A stretch of 5,342 bases of DNA. Origin: Acidisarcina sp. (GTDB lineage: Bacteria > Acidobacteriota > Blastocatellia > Pyrinomonadales > Pyrinomonadaceae). The translations under genes were made by a program, and so were the position numbers. The stretch is taken from positions 1-5,342 of the forward strand of contig JAJNPX010000148.1 in the NCBI GenBank assembly GCA_021155145.1, read 5' to 3'. Below the pieces are notes generated by a model. The model saw only the letters and a list, made by a program, of their open reading frames with translations, ran no database searches and was not told where the DNA came from. This document shows, one piece after another, positions 1 to 5,342 of the stretch (position 1 is the first letter of the stretch; the number at the start of each line of letters is the position of its first letter).

Positions 1-2
1 TC

Positions 3-212
3 GTATATTCAAAAGGAAGCAGATCGGGAGCGACAGGCGAGACGATCTTTAATTACATCGTCACGAACCGCCTCTCCGATACCGGTTATGCCGAAGGGTG
101 GTTTGACGCATCCCGGCTCGATGCGGGCGAACATATCGTTCGGGTCTATGCAGCGGACCTCTTTGGGAATCAAACACACAGCGACATTAAGATCGAGGTA
201 ATCAGACAATGA
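3..212 (+). CDS. C-terminal end of a probably secreted protein with an Ig-like tail domain (5' partial)
   Basis: The frame is open from the window edge to the TGA at 210-212, giving the last 69 residues of a protein whose start lies upstream. The visible part reads like a beta-sandwich tail: a TIFNYIVTNRL strand, a GWFDASRLDAGEHIVRVYA segment, then AADLFGNQ, and a final strand IKIEVIRQ. The pattern of a short 'D.(G)E..VRVYA.D..GN' stretch near a C-terminus is common in Ig-like or fibronectin-like modules that follow catalytic domains of exported bacterial enzymes, including some M23-type peptidases. No catalytic motif is in view, so the enzyme class cannot be named. The stop overlaps the start of the next gene (ATGA), which indicates translational coupling with the aminopeptidase and one shared transcript. 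Coding status is well supported by the coupling and the protein-like translation; the domain reading is inference. Confidence 0.72.
   Translation, partial: VYSKGSRSGATGETIFNYIVTNRLSDTGYAEGWFDASRLDAGEHIVRVYAADLFGNQTHSDIKIEVIRQ
195..200 (+). promoter_or_regulatory. Ribosome binding site of the aminopeptidase gene
   Basis: GAGGTA lies eight bases before the ATG at 209, inside the 3' end of the preceding reading frame. It is a good Shine-Dalgarno match at normal spacing and fixes the start at 209, which also puts a signal peptide at the protein's N-terminus. Confidence 0.7.
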
Positions 213-1771
213 GAATACTTGTTTCGTTCGTGCTCTTTTCGATAATGCTGGCCGCGGCGCCGGTCACACCCGCCGTCGCGCCGATGGCCGATCCGCCCTC
301 GATCCTGATCACACCGCCGGCCCCAAAATTTACCGAAGCTGAGCGGCACGCCGAGCTTGCCCGCCGCCGGGCCGCGGTTGCCGCCGCAATGGCAGACAAA
401 AGTGTGCTGATACTTTTCTCAGCGGAGCCAAAGCTATACACCAACGACGTCGATTACGTCTTTCGGCAAGAGAATAACCTCTATTATTTGACGGCCCTCA
501 AACAGGAGGGAGCTACCCTTGTGATCACGAAAGACGGGCAAAAGGTCACTGAGACGCTCTTCATACCGAAGCGCGTGCCATTCCGGGAGGCGTGGGAAGG
601 GCGGATGTATTCGCACGAGGACGTCACGCGGCTTTCCGGGATCAGGAATATCGTCGATGCTTCGGATCGCGACAAATATCTCGAATCCCTCAAAACCAAG
701 CGAGACTGGGCCTCGACCGACGGCAAGCTGACCCTGATGTCCAATCCCGCTAGTGTATATCTGCTGCTGCCGATGAGCCCGCAAGATCAGAACGGAGCCC
801 GGGAGTTCAGGCAGGAGGCCGACTACTCGGTCGGTTTTGACACGAGCATCGTCAATGCCCAGCCGATATTTGCCGATCTCCGGCATATAAAATCACCTTA
901 CGAGATAAAGCTGCTGCAGCATGCCATCGATATCACCACCGAGGCGCAGATGCGGGCGATGGCCATGGTCGGACGTGCCGAGTGGGAGTATCAGGTACAC
1001 GCCGAGGTCGAGTACACATTCCGCCGTCGAAACGCCGATTTTTGGGGATATCCGTCGATCGTCGGCTGCGGGGCAAATGCCACGACCCTACACTATGTGG
1101 AATCGCAGAGCCCGGTCGTAAAGGGACAGCTCCTTTTGATGGACGTCGGGGCCGAGTACGAACATTACACGGCGGACGTGACACGCACCTTCCCGGTGAA
1201 CGGCAAGTTCACAAAAGAACAGGCAGAGATCTACCAGATCGTATATGACGCCCAGGAAGCCGTCGCCAGGGCGACCAAGCCCGGCATCACATTCCAGCAG
1301 TTGAACGTGATAGCGCGGAATACGATAGCCGAAGGCCTCTCTAAATTAGGCCTGGTGACCGACTACAAACCGCCGACTACGCCCGAAGAGGCCCTGCAGC
1401 CGCGGTCACGCGAGGTCGGCTATTGGTTCATCCACGGCCTCGGCCACTGGCTCGGTATGAACGTCCACGACGTAGGCAGATACGGTGCTCCTTTGAAGGC
1501 CGGGATGGTATTCACGAACGAACCCGGCATCTACATCCGCGAAGACGCCCTCGACAACCTCCCAGACACACCGGAGGCAAAAGCCTACAAAGCAAAGGTC
1601 AAGCCGCTATTCGAGAAATACAAGAACATCGGCGTCCGCATCGAGGACGATATGCTGGTGACCGAGACCGGCGTCTTCTGGATGACCGGCAAGATCCCGC
1701 GGTCGATCCAGGATATTGAGGCGTTCATGGCAAAGGCACCCAAAGAACTGCCATACACCGCCTTTCATTGA
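209..1771 (+). CDS. Exported Xaa-Pro aminopeptidase (aminopeptidase P, peptidase family M24B)
   Basis: A 520-residue metallopeptidase expected to remove an N-terminal residue preceding proline from peptides, using two divalent metals (usually manganese in this family). Residues 1 to about 24 form a signal peptide: R2, a hydrophobic core LVSFVLFSIMLAAA, then a small-residue region. There is no lipobox, so a periplasmic or secreted enzyme is expected. An AMP_N domain follows (about 41-185, with the FRQENNLYYLTAL signature), then the pita-bread M24 domain (about 230-500). The five metal ligands are all visible: D312 (LLLMDVGAEY), D323 (YTADVTRTF), H413 (HGLGHWLGMNVHD), E438 (FTNEPGIYI) and E479 (GVRIEDDMLV). 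H409, H420 and H295 match the further active-site histidines of E. coli PepP. E. coli PepP is cytoplasmic, so the leader is a real difference, although exported homologues are common in some phyla. The start is fixed by GAGGTA at 195-200 and the ATGA overlap with the preceding gene. The enzyme looks intact. Confidence 0.95.
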   Translation: MRILVSFVLFSIMLAAAPVTPAVAPMADPPSILITPPAPKFTEAERHAELARRRAAVAAAMADKSVLILFSAEPKLYTNDVDYVFRQENNLYYLTALKQEGATLVITKDGQKVTETLFIPKRVPFREAWEGRMYSHEDVTRLSGIRNIVDASDRDKYLESLKTKRDWASTDGKLTLMSNPASVYLLLPMSPQDQNGAREFRQEADYSVGFDTSIVNAQPIFADLRHIKSPYEIKLLQHAIDITTEAQMRAMAMVGRAEWEYQVHAEVEYTFRRRNADFWGYPSIVGCGANATTLHYVESQSPVVKGQLLLMDVGAEYEHYTADVTRTFPVNGKFTKEQAEIYQIVYDAQEAVARATKPGITFQQLNVIARNTIAEGLSKLGLVTDYKPPTTPEEALQPRSREVGYWFIHGLGHWLGMNVHDVGRYGAPLKAGMVFTNEPGIYIREDALDNLPDTPEAKAYKAKVKPLFEKYKNIGVRIEDDMLVTETGVFWMTGKIPRSIQDIEAFMAKAPKELPYTAFH

Positions 1772-1775
1772 ACCT

Positions 1776-1802
1776 TTGACTATCGCGGAAAAAAGCTGTA
1801 AT
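1776..1802 (+). promoter_or_regulatory. Possible sigma-70-type promoter for the lipoprotein/lipid kinase pair
   Basis: TTGACT (1776-1781, five of six matches to TTGACA) is followed after 15 bases by TGTAAT (1797-1802, five of six matches to TATAAT). The spacer is shorter than the usual 16-18. A transcript from it would begin near 1809 and have a leader of only about 15 bases before the ATG at 1825. The -10 element overlaps the left arm of the hairpin at 1796-1819, so promoter and terminator readings compete. Weak evidence from motif matching alone. Confidence 0.35.
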
Positions 1803-1824
1803 TGTTTCTAGTTTTACAGTTTTT
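1796..1824 (+). terminator. Hairpin plus T-run after the aminopeptidase gene (candidate intrinsic terminator)
   Basis: CTGTAA (1796-1801) pairs perfectly with TTACAG (1814-1819) around a 12-base loop, followed at once by five T (1820-1824). The A-run at 1789-1794 could extend the pairing against the T-run past a bulged G. The stem is short and AT-rich, so termination would be partial at best. The T-run ends exactly where the lipoprotein ATG begins, leaving no room for a Shine-Dalgarno sequence. It sits 24 bases after the aminopeptidase stop, a normal position for a terminator. Confidence 0.4.
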
Positions 1825-2448
1825 ATGTTCCGATCAGCTTACCCGCTCTGCTTTGTTTTGGCCGCGGCGCTTGCGTCATGCTCGCTTCGTACGGATGAGA
1901 CGGCGAAAAACTCTCGGTCGACACCTGCACCGAGTGTGGCCGCAACGGCCGCTCCGGCACAGACGCCCGAAGCAACACCGGAGGAAACGGCGGGCCGCTC
2001 GGCCACTCTGCTCTGCCACGCGACGGAAACCGGAGATTACGAGGTTTACAAGAAACAGACCTTTGCGATCGATTTCGAGCCGTTCAGGAATTCGTGCTTC
2101 GTGACCGCGATAAACCCGGAGTACGACGACCCGCCGATGGAATCTCGGTTCGCCATCTATCGGAATGGGAAGAAGGTGTTCGATTTTCCCTCACAGTTCA
2201 ACGGTATCAACTTTGGATGCTGGGTCGACGCGGTATCTTTTCAGGACCTTGACGCAGACGGCCTAAAGGACATCATCGTCATCAGCAAGTGCCAGGCTAA
2301 AATGGGAGATTTTAACGAGAATACCGTCTATATGAACAACGGAAAGGGCTTTACCACCCGCGAAGACGCCAACACCCAACTCGGCGAGCTGACCTCGATT
2401 AAACAGGTCGTAGATTTTGTAAAAGAGAATCCGTCGATGTTCTTCTGA
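1825..2448 (+). CDS. Small lipoprotein with an FG-GAP/EF-hand-like calcium-loop motif, function unknown
   Basis: A 207-residue protein with a lipoprotein signal: positive R3, hydrophobic CFVLAAALA, and a lipobox LASC placing the lipidated cysteine at C19. Residues about 30-57 are a Pro/Ala/Thr/Glu-rich linker. The globular part (about 60-207) has a DLDADGLKD stretch (D141, D143, D145, D149) followed by a hydrophobic IIVIS strand and VYMNNGKGF, the look of one FG-GAP/VCBS-type blade with a DxDxDG calcium-binding loop. Only one such blade is visible, so this is not a full beta-propeller. Four cysteines in the mature domain (C64, C91, C132, C156) could form disulfides in the periplasm or outside the cell. 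I do not recognise a specific family. The ATG follows directly on a T-run with no Shine-Dalgarno sequence, but the signal sequence supports it and no better in-frame start exists. The stop overlaps the next gene's ATG (TGATG). Confidence 0.82.
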   Translation: MFRSAYPLCFVLAAALASCSLRTDETAKNSRSTPAPSVAATAAPAQTPEATPEETAGRSATLLCHATETGDYEVYKKQTFAIDFEPFRNSCFVTAINPEYDDPPMESRFAIYRNGKKVFDFPSQFNGINFGCWVDAVSFQDLDADGLKDIIVISKCQAKMGDFNENTVYMNNGKGFTTREDANTQLGELTSIKQVVDFVKENPSMFF

Positions 2449-3389
2449 TGCTTCCCCTCGTTATCGTAAATCCCCGATCCGCGTCGGGCGCGACCCGTTC
2501 GAATTGGTCCGCGATCGCGAGCGACCTTCGCACGCATTTCGGCCCGTTTCAGGTCGCCTTCACAAAAGGCCCGGGCGACGCGATCGAACTCGCAAAACGG
2601 TCTGCCCTCGAGGGCCGCGAGCTTATCATTGCATGCGGCGGCGACGGGACGATCAACGAGATCGCCAACGGCATCCTCGGCTCCGAAGCGGATTGCGAAC
2701 TGGGGATCTTCCCTTCGGGTACCGGCGGCGACTTTCGCCGCACGCTCGGCGTGCCGACCGAGCACCGCGAAGCGGCAAGAGCCCTGCGCGAAGGCACCTC
2801 AAAACGGATCGACGTCGGAATGGTGACCTTTACCGATCTCGAAGGCGGAAGCTCATCGCGCTACTTTCTGAATGTCTCTTCTTTCGGCCTCGCCGCAGCG
2901 ATCATCGAACGGGTCAAAGGCTCGAGATCGCTAAATTGGCTGCCGCTCGACACGATCCGCGGCCGCGCGAGTTTTGCCCTATCGACACTACAGGAAGTTG
3001 TGGGGATAGGAACAACAAACGTTCGTGTGAGGATAGATGATAGGGAGGAGCGGCCGCTTTCCACCGTTAATTTTTGTGTCGCCAACGCCCGATATTTCGG
3101 CGGCGGTATGATGATCGCCCCGGATGCAAAGATCAACGACGGCTTTCTCGATGTCATCAACATCGGCGATATCAATACGGCGAAGATCATCCTCAACGCC
3201 TACACGCTCTATCGCGGTACGCATCTCGACCTGCCCGAGGTCGCCGATACGCTCGCCAAACGCATCGAAGCCCGCCCGCTCAACGACGGCGACGAAGTTC
3301 ATATCGAAGTGGATGGCGAACTGCTCGGAAAACTGCCTGCGGTGTATGAGGTCGTCCCGCGAGCCCTGCGGGTTCGCGCGCCTCGTTGA
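2448..3389 (+). CDS. Diacylglycerol kinase / sphingosine kinase family lipid kinase (YegS/DgkB-like)
   Basis: A 313-residue protein of the usual length for bacterial members of this family, which transfer the ATP gamma-phosphate to a lipid alcohol such as diacylglycerol at the inner face of the membrane. N8-P9 near the start, then GGDGT at 64-68 with the following INEIANGI, is the nucleotide-binding signature. PSGTGGDF (89-96) corresponds to the family's GT(A/G)NDF motif, with Gly in place of the usual Asn. The C-terminal beta-sandwich lobe carries YFGGGMMIAPDAKINDGFLDV (spread over 216-236), where the Asp of NDG matches the region of the proposed catalytic Asp in DgkB, and VDGE at 288-291. 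There is no membrane segment or signal peptide, as expected. The ATG overlaps the lipoprotein stop (TGATG) with no good Shine-Dalgarno sequence close by, so translation is probably coupled. The substrate cannot be told from sequence; diacylglycerol is the default guess. Confidence 0.93.
   Translation: MLPLVIVNPRSASGATRSNWSAIASDLRTHFGPFQVAFTKGPGDAIELAKRSALEGRELIIACGGDGTINEIANGILGSEADCELGIFPSGTGGDFRRTLGVPTEHREAARALREGTSKRIDVGMVTFTDLEGGSSSRYFLNVSSFGLAAAIIERVKGSRSLNWLPLDTIRGRASFALSTLQEVVGIGTTNVRVRIDDREERPLSTVNFCVANARYFGGGMMIAPDAKINDGFLDVINIGDINTAKIILNAYTLYRGTHLDLPEVADTLAKRIEARPLNDGDEVHIEVDGELLGKLPAVYEVVPRALRVRAPR
3358..3378 (+). other. GC-rich hairpin at the 3' end of the lipid kinase gene
   Basis: Positions 3358-3366 (CGCGAGCCC) pair with 3370-3378 (GGGTTCGCG) around a TGC triloop: nine pairs, eight Watson-Crick and one G-U. 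It lies in the coding sequence, nine bases before the stop codon. No T-run follows, so it is not a standard intrinsic terminator. It could protect the 3' end of the lipoprotein/kinase message, cause a pause, or simply reflect Arg/Ala/Pro codon use. Confidence 0.4.
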
Positions 3390-3453
3390 TCTATTCAGTC
3401 CCAAGCAAAACTATTGTCCGATTTGCGGTACGATTACGCGTTAGCACAAGAGT

Positions 3454-3459
3454 GGGGAG
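3454..3459 (+). promoter_or_regulatory. Ribosome binding site of the MFS gene
   Basis: GGGGAG lies three to four bases before the GTG at 3463. The spacing is slightly short but it is the best purine block here. A second in-frame GTG at 3499, preceded by GAGAGAG, is possible but would remove a leader (LGLREN..QFTLL) that looks conserved in related carriers. The 73-base gap 3390-3462 holds no other convincing signal; TTGTCC at 3414-3419 lacks a properly spaced -10. Confidence 0.45.
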
Positions 3460-3462
3460 ACC

Positions 3463-4665
3463 GTGGCTGAAGACGTCAAGCTTGGGTTGAGAGAGAATGT
3501 GGGGCAGTTTACCCTGCTGGTGATCGCAAATGCGTTCGTCGGCGGGATGATCGGGCTCGAGCGTTCGATATTGCCGCAGATCGCCGAGGCCGAGTTTCAC
3601 ATCGCGGCCAGGACGGCGTTGCTATCGTTCATCGTCGTCTTCGGCATCACGAAGGCGATCACGAACTACTTCACGGGAGCTCTCGCGAACCGCTTCGGGC
3701 GTCGGAATCTTCTCATCATCGGTTGGGCTCTCGCTCTCCCGGTGCCGTTCGTTCTTATGTACGCGCCGAACTGGAACTGGATCGTCGCCTGCAACGTTCT
3801 TCTCGGCGTTCACCAGGGCCTCGCGTGGTCGAGCACGGTCGTGATGAAGATCGATCTGGTCGGCGAGCGTAATCGCGGGCTCGCGATGGGGCTGAACGAG
3901 TTTGCCGGATACATCGCCGTCGCCGCGGTCGCATTTGGTACCGGCTGGATCGCGGAAAGTTATGGCTTGCGACCTTATCCGTTCTACATCGGCATCGTAA
4001 TAGCGTTCGCCGGTCTGATATTGACCGTTCTCTTCATCCGCGACACACGGCACCACGTCGCAATTGAATCGGCGGAGAGCAGTCTGCCGAAACTTCGAAA
4101 TATCTTCTGGGACACGACAATTCGCGACCGCGTTCTCGGCTCGGTGACCCAGGCCGGTCTGGTTAACAATCTGAACGACGGCATGATGTGGGGACTGTTC
4201 CCGCTGCTGCTCGCGATCAAAGGATTCTCACTCGCCGAGATCGGGACCGTTACGGCGATCTATCCGGCCGTGTGGGGATTAGGACAGATCGTGACGGGAA
4301 AGATGTCCGACCATTTCAACAAGCAAATGCTGCTGTTTCTCGGAATGCTGCTGCAGGGAATTGCGTTGCTGTTCGTCGCGTTCGCCTCGGAGTTCGCACA
4401 TTTCGTTGTGTTATCGGTCGTGCTCGGTTGGGGTACCGCGATGGTCTATCCGACCTTTCTTTCCGCCATCGCGCAATACACTCATCCTCACGACCGGGCT
4501 AAGAGCCTCGGCGTATTCCGGCTGTGGCGAGACCTTGGGTACGCGATTGGTGCGATCCTGACCGGGATCGTTGCAGATCTGTTCAGCATTCCCGCATCCA
4601 TCGTGCTCGTCGCAGTCCTGACAATTATCTCGGCCTCGATAGTTCGAATCAGGATGTCAGCGTGA
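3463..4665 (+). CDS. Major facilitator superfamily transporter, substrate unknown
   Basis: A 400-residue inner-membrane carrier of normal MFS length with about twelve hydrophobic segments in two halves, split by a charged loop around residues 194-225. The MFS motif A between TM2 and TM3 is clear as TGALANRFGRRN (71-82), and a weaker copy, TGKMSDHFNKQ (278-288), sits at the equivalent place in the second half. Other marked stretches are FVGGMIGLERSILP (25-38), which follows the LGLREN leader, and VVMKIDLVGERNRGLAMGLNEF (spread over 126-147), a TM4-TM5 loop rich in charges. These match a family I recall as widely annotated 'MFS transporter' without known substrate. The start is GTG; no ATG is available in frame before TM1. 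The TGA stop overlaps an ATG (4665-4667) that opens a short frame. Efflux or uptake cannot be decided from sequence. Confidence 0.92.
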   Translation: MAEDVKLGLRENVGQFTLLVIANAFVGGMIGLERSILPQIAEAEFHIAARTALLSFIVVFGITKAITNYFTGALANRFGRRNLLIIGWALALPVPFVLMYAPNWNWIVACNVLLGVHQGLAWSSTVVMKIDLVGERNRGLAMGLNEFAGYIAVAAVAFGTGWIAESYGLRPYPFYIGIVIAFAGLILTVLFIRDTRHHVAIESAESSLPKLRNIFWDTTIRDRVLGSVTQAGLVNNLNDGMMWGLFPLLLAIKGFSLAEIGTVTAIYPAVWGLGQIVTGKMSDHFNKQMLLFLGMLLQGIALLFVAFASEFAHFVVLSVVLGWGTAMVYPTFLSAIAQYTHPHDRAKSLGVFRLWRDLGYAIGAILTGIVADLFSIPASIVLVAVLTIISASIVRIRMSA

Positions 4666-5000
4666 TGGTGAAGATCAGCAGCACGCATATCAGAATTCCG
4701 CTTCCCTTCCCTTTAACTTTTTCGTAAACTCTCTCAAACTCGATTGCCGAAGTCGCGAAATGTGACGCGGGGGATCCAAGATCGATTCCGTACCGTTCGG
4801 AACAGGGGCTAATCTGAAATTCAGAAGAAGACTTCTTCGCTTCCAGCCCGTCAGCTAACCTCGCAGGCAAACACGAAGAGCCGACCGAATTGTTGTACAC
4901 TTTGGGAACTGCACTGAAAGGCGTCCTTTGGGAATCGACCGCGATACCGGAGATACGCGTTCAGGCTCGCGATCTGGCCAGGAAACTGATCTCGGAATAA
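4665..5000 (+). pseudogene. Possible decayed or mis-sequenced small gene in the 345-base gap (two in-frame stops)
   Basis: No intact, well-supported gene is visible between the MFS stop and the ligase start. One frame stands out. It begins at the ATG overlapping the MFS stop (TGATG, the junction style seen at 2448), runs 20 codons to TAA at 4725-4727, continues open to TGA at 4815-4817, and is then open for 60 codons to TAA at 4998-5000, ten bases before the next start. The last part reads protein-like, for example EEPTELLYTLGTALKGVLWE and IPEIRVQARDLARKLISE, with many G-starting codons. That part has no ATG; TTG at 4890 after GAAGAG (4875-4880) is the best possible start, giving a peptide of about 36 residues. 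It could be a pseudogene, an assembly error, a real small gene with a TTG start, or chance. I recognise no family. Confidence 0.25.
4824..4838. repeat. Perfect inverted repeat GAAGAAG-A-CTTCTTC
   Basis: Seven-base arms (4824-4830 and 4832-4838) flank a single A. As RNA it could form a six-pair stem with a GAC triloop, weak because of its A-U content. As DNA it is a symmetric site that a dimeric regulator could bind, lying about 170 bases before the ligase start. It also falls in the possible coding remnant, as a Glu-Glu-Asp-Phe-Phe run, so it may be incidental. Confidence 0.3.
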
Positions 5001-5002
5001 AC

Positions 5003-5010
5003 GGTAGGAA
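5003..5010 (+). promoter_or_regulatory. Shine-Dalgarno-like sequence at the ligase start
   Basis: GGTAGGAA directly abuts the ATG at 5011; its AGGA core ends one base before ATG and four bases before an in-frame TTG at 5014. The in-frame TAG at 5005-5007 rules out any start further upstream. Confidence 0.45.
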
Positions 5011-5342
5011 ATGTTGTCGGATTCATTTTGCAAACGGGTCGTCGATTCCTTCGAATCGCGCCAAGAGAAGATAGCGATGCGCATCGTCGGCGACGATTCG
5101 CACATTTACACCTTTGGCGAAACGCTTTCCCGGGTACGTTCGGTCGCATTCCGGCTGGGAATGGAGAATATCGGAATTGGCGATCGCGTAGCCTTGATCG
5201 GCGAAAATCACCCCAACTGGGCAATCGCCTACCTTGCGAGCCTTTATCAGGGTGCCGTGTGTGTCCCGCTCGACCCACACGGCGAGATCGAAACGATCAC
5301 CAATTTCATCGAGAATTCGGCGGCAAAGATCGCGATCATCGG
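5011..5342 (+). CDS. AMP-forming acyl-CoA synthetase / AMP-binding enzyme, N-terminal part (3' partial)
   Basis: The first 110 residues of an adenylate-forming enzyme; the gene runs off the window. It shows the N-terminal pattern of the ANL superfamily, closest in feel to long-chain fatty acyl-CoA ligases: YTFGETLSRVRSVAFRLG (33-50), GIGDRVALIGENHPNWAIAY (55-74), then LYQGAVCVPLDP (78-89) and a helix leading to AAKIAII (104-110). Such enzymes activate a carboxylic acid with ATP to an acyl-adenylate and pass it to CoA or a carrier protein. The P-loop-like phosphate-binding motif and the substrate pocket lie beyond the window, so acid specificity and any fused domain (for example an acyltransferase) are unknown. 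The start is tightly limited: an in-frame TAG at 5005-5007 precedes the ATG at 5011, with TTG at 5014 as the only close alternative. Confidence 0.92.
   Translation, partial: MLSDSFCKRVVDSFESRQEKIAMRIVGDDSHIYTFGETLSRVRSVAFRLGMENIGIGDRVALIGENHPNWAIAYLASLYQGAVCVPLDPHGEIETITNFIENSAAKIAII

Noticed and set aside
434..886. Minus-strand open frame of 150 codons inside the aminopeptidase gene
   Set aside because: The plus strand there codes an AMP_N domain with clear family signatures; the reverse frame is a by-product of GC-rich codon use.
3390..3462. Promoter for the MFS gene (TTGTCC at 3414, TACGAT at 3429)
   Set aside because: The spacer would be only nine bases; no other pair with proper spacing is seen.
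3622..4056. Minus-strand open frame of 144 codons inside the MFS gene
   Set aside because: It is a highly charged translation opposite transmembrane coding sequence, the typical artefact of reading membrane-protein codons in reverse.
4618..4660. CTGACA...TGTCAG inverted repeat at the end of the MFS gene as a terminator
   Set aside because: The loop is over 30 bases, the arms are six bases, and no T-run follows.
4786..4802. TTCCG...CGGAA inverted repeat in the gap
   Set aside because: Five-base arms with a seven-base loop and no T-run; expected by chance in a stretch this long.
4649..4900. Minus-strand open frame of 83 codons with a hydrophobic C-terminal end, overlapping the MFS gene's 3' end
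   Set aside because: It starts with GTG without any ribosome binding site, has no recognisable motif, and runs against a fully co-directional gene set. The hydrophobic end comes from a purine-rich stretch read in reverse. It cannot be excluded outright.
4961..5280. Minus-strand open frames of 84-105 codons over the ligase start
   Set aside because: They lie opposite a clear AMP-binding enzyme N-terminus and show no ribosome binding site or family motif.

Overview
The window is a compact, one-directional stretch of bacterial chromosome. All five recognisable genes, plus the tail of a sixth, lie on the plus strand. Third codon positions are mostly G or C, and two genes encode exported proteins. 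The protein styles (secreted aminopeptidase P with an AMP_N domain, an FG-GAP-like lipoprotein, a YegS-type lipid kinase, an MFS protein starting with a LGLREN-type leader) suggest an Acidobacteriota-like genome, perhaps Blastocatellia. That is an impression from family resemblance, not a measurement. No rRNA, tRNA, CRISPR array, insertion sequence, integrase or phage gene is visible.

Layout: positions 1-212 hold the C-terminal end of a probably secreted protein with an Ig-like or beta-sandwich tail. Its stop overlaps (ATGA) the start of an exported Xaa-Pro aminopeptidase (209-1771) with all five M24 metal ligands. A 53-base gap (1772-1824) holds a promoter-like element and a hairpin plus T-run that ends exactly at the next start codon. 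Then comes a small lipoprotein (1825-2448), whose stop overlaps (TGATG) the start of a diacylglycerol/sphingosine-kinase-family lipid kinase (2448-3389). That gene ends in a strong GC hairpin. After 73 bases an MFS transporter follows (3463-4665). A 345-base stretch without a clear intact gene (4666-5010) precedes the N-terminal part of an AMP-forming acyl-CoA synthetase-like enzyme (5011 to the window end).

How the genes may work together: the first two are translationally coupled and both look envelope-directed. The lipoprotein and lipid kinase form a second coupled pair. Lipid kinase, MFS carrier and acyl-activating enzyme in a row would fit membrane-lipid turnover, but this is inference from adjacency only.

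The least explained part is 4666-5010. One reading frame there starts at an ATG overlapping the MFS stop, is interrupted by only two stops, and ends 10 bases before the ligase start with a protein-like tail. It could be a decayed or mis-sequenced small gene. I see no convincing evidence of an undescribed multi-gene system; most of the window is ordinary core-type content.
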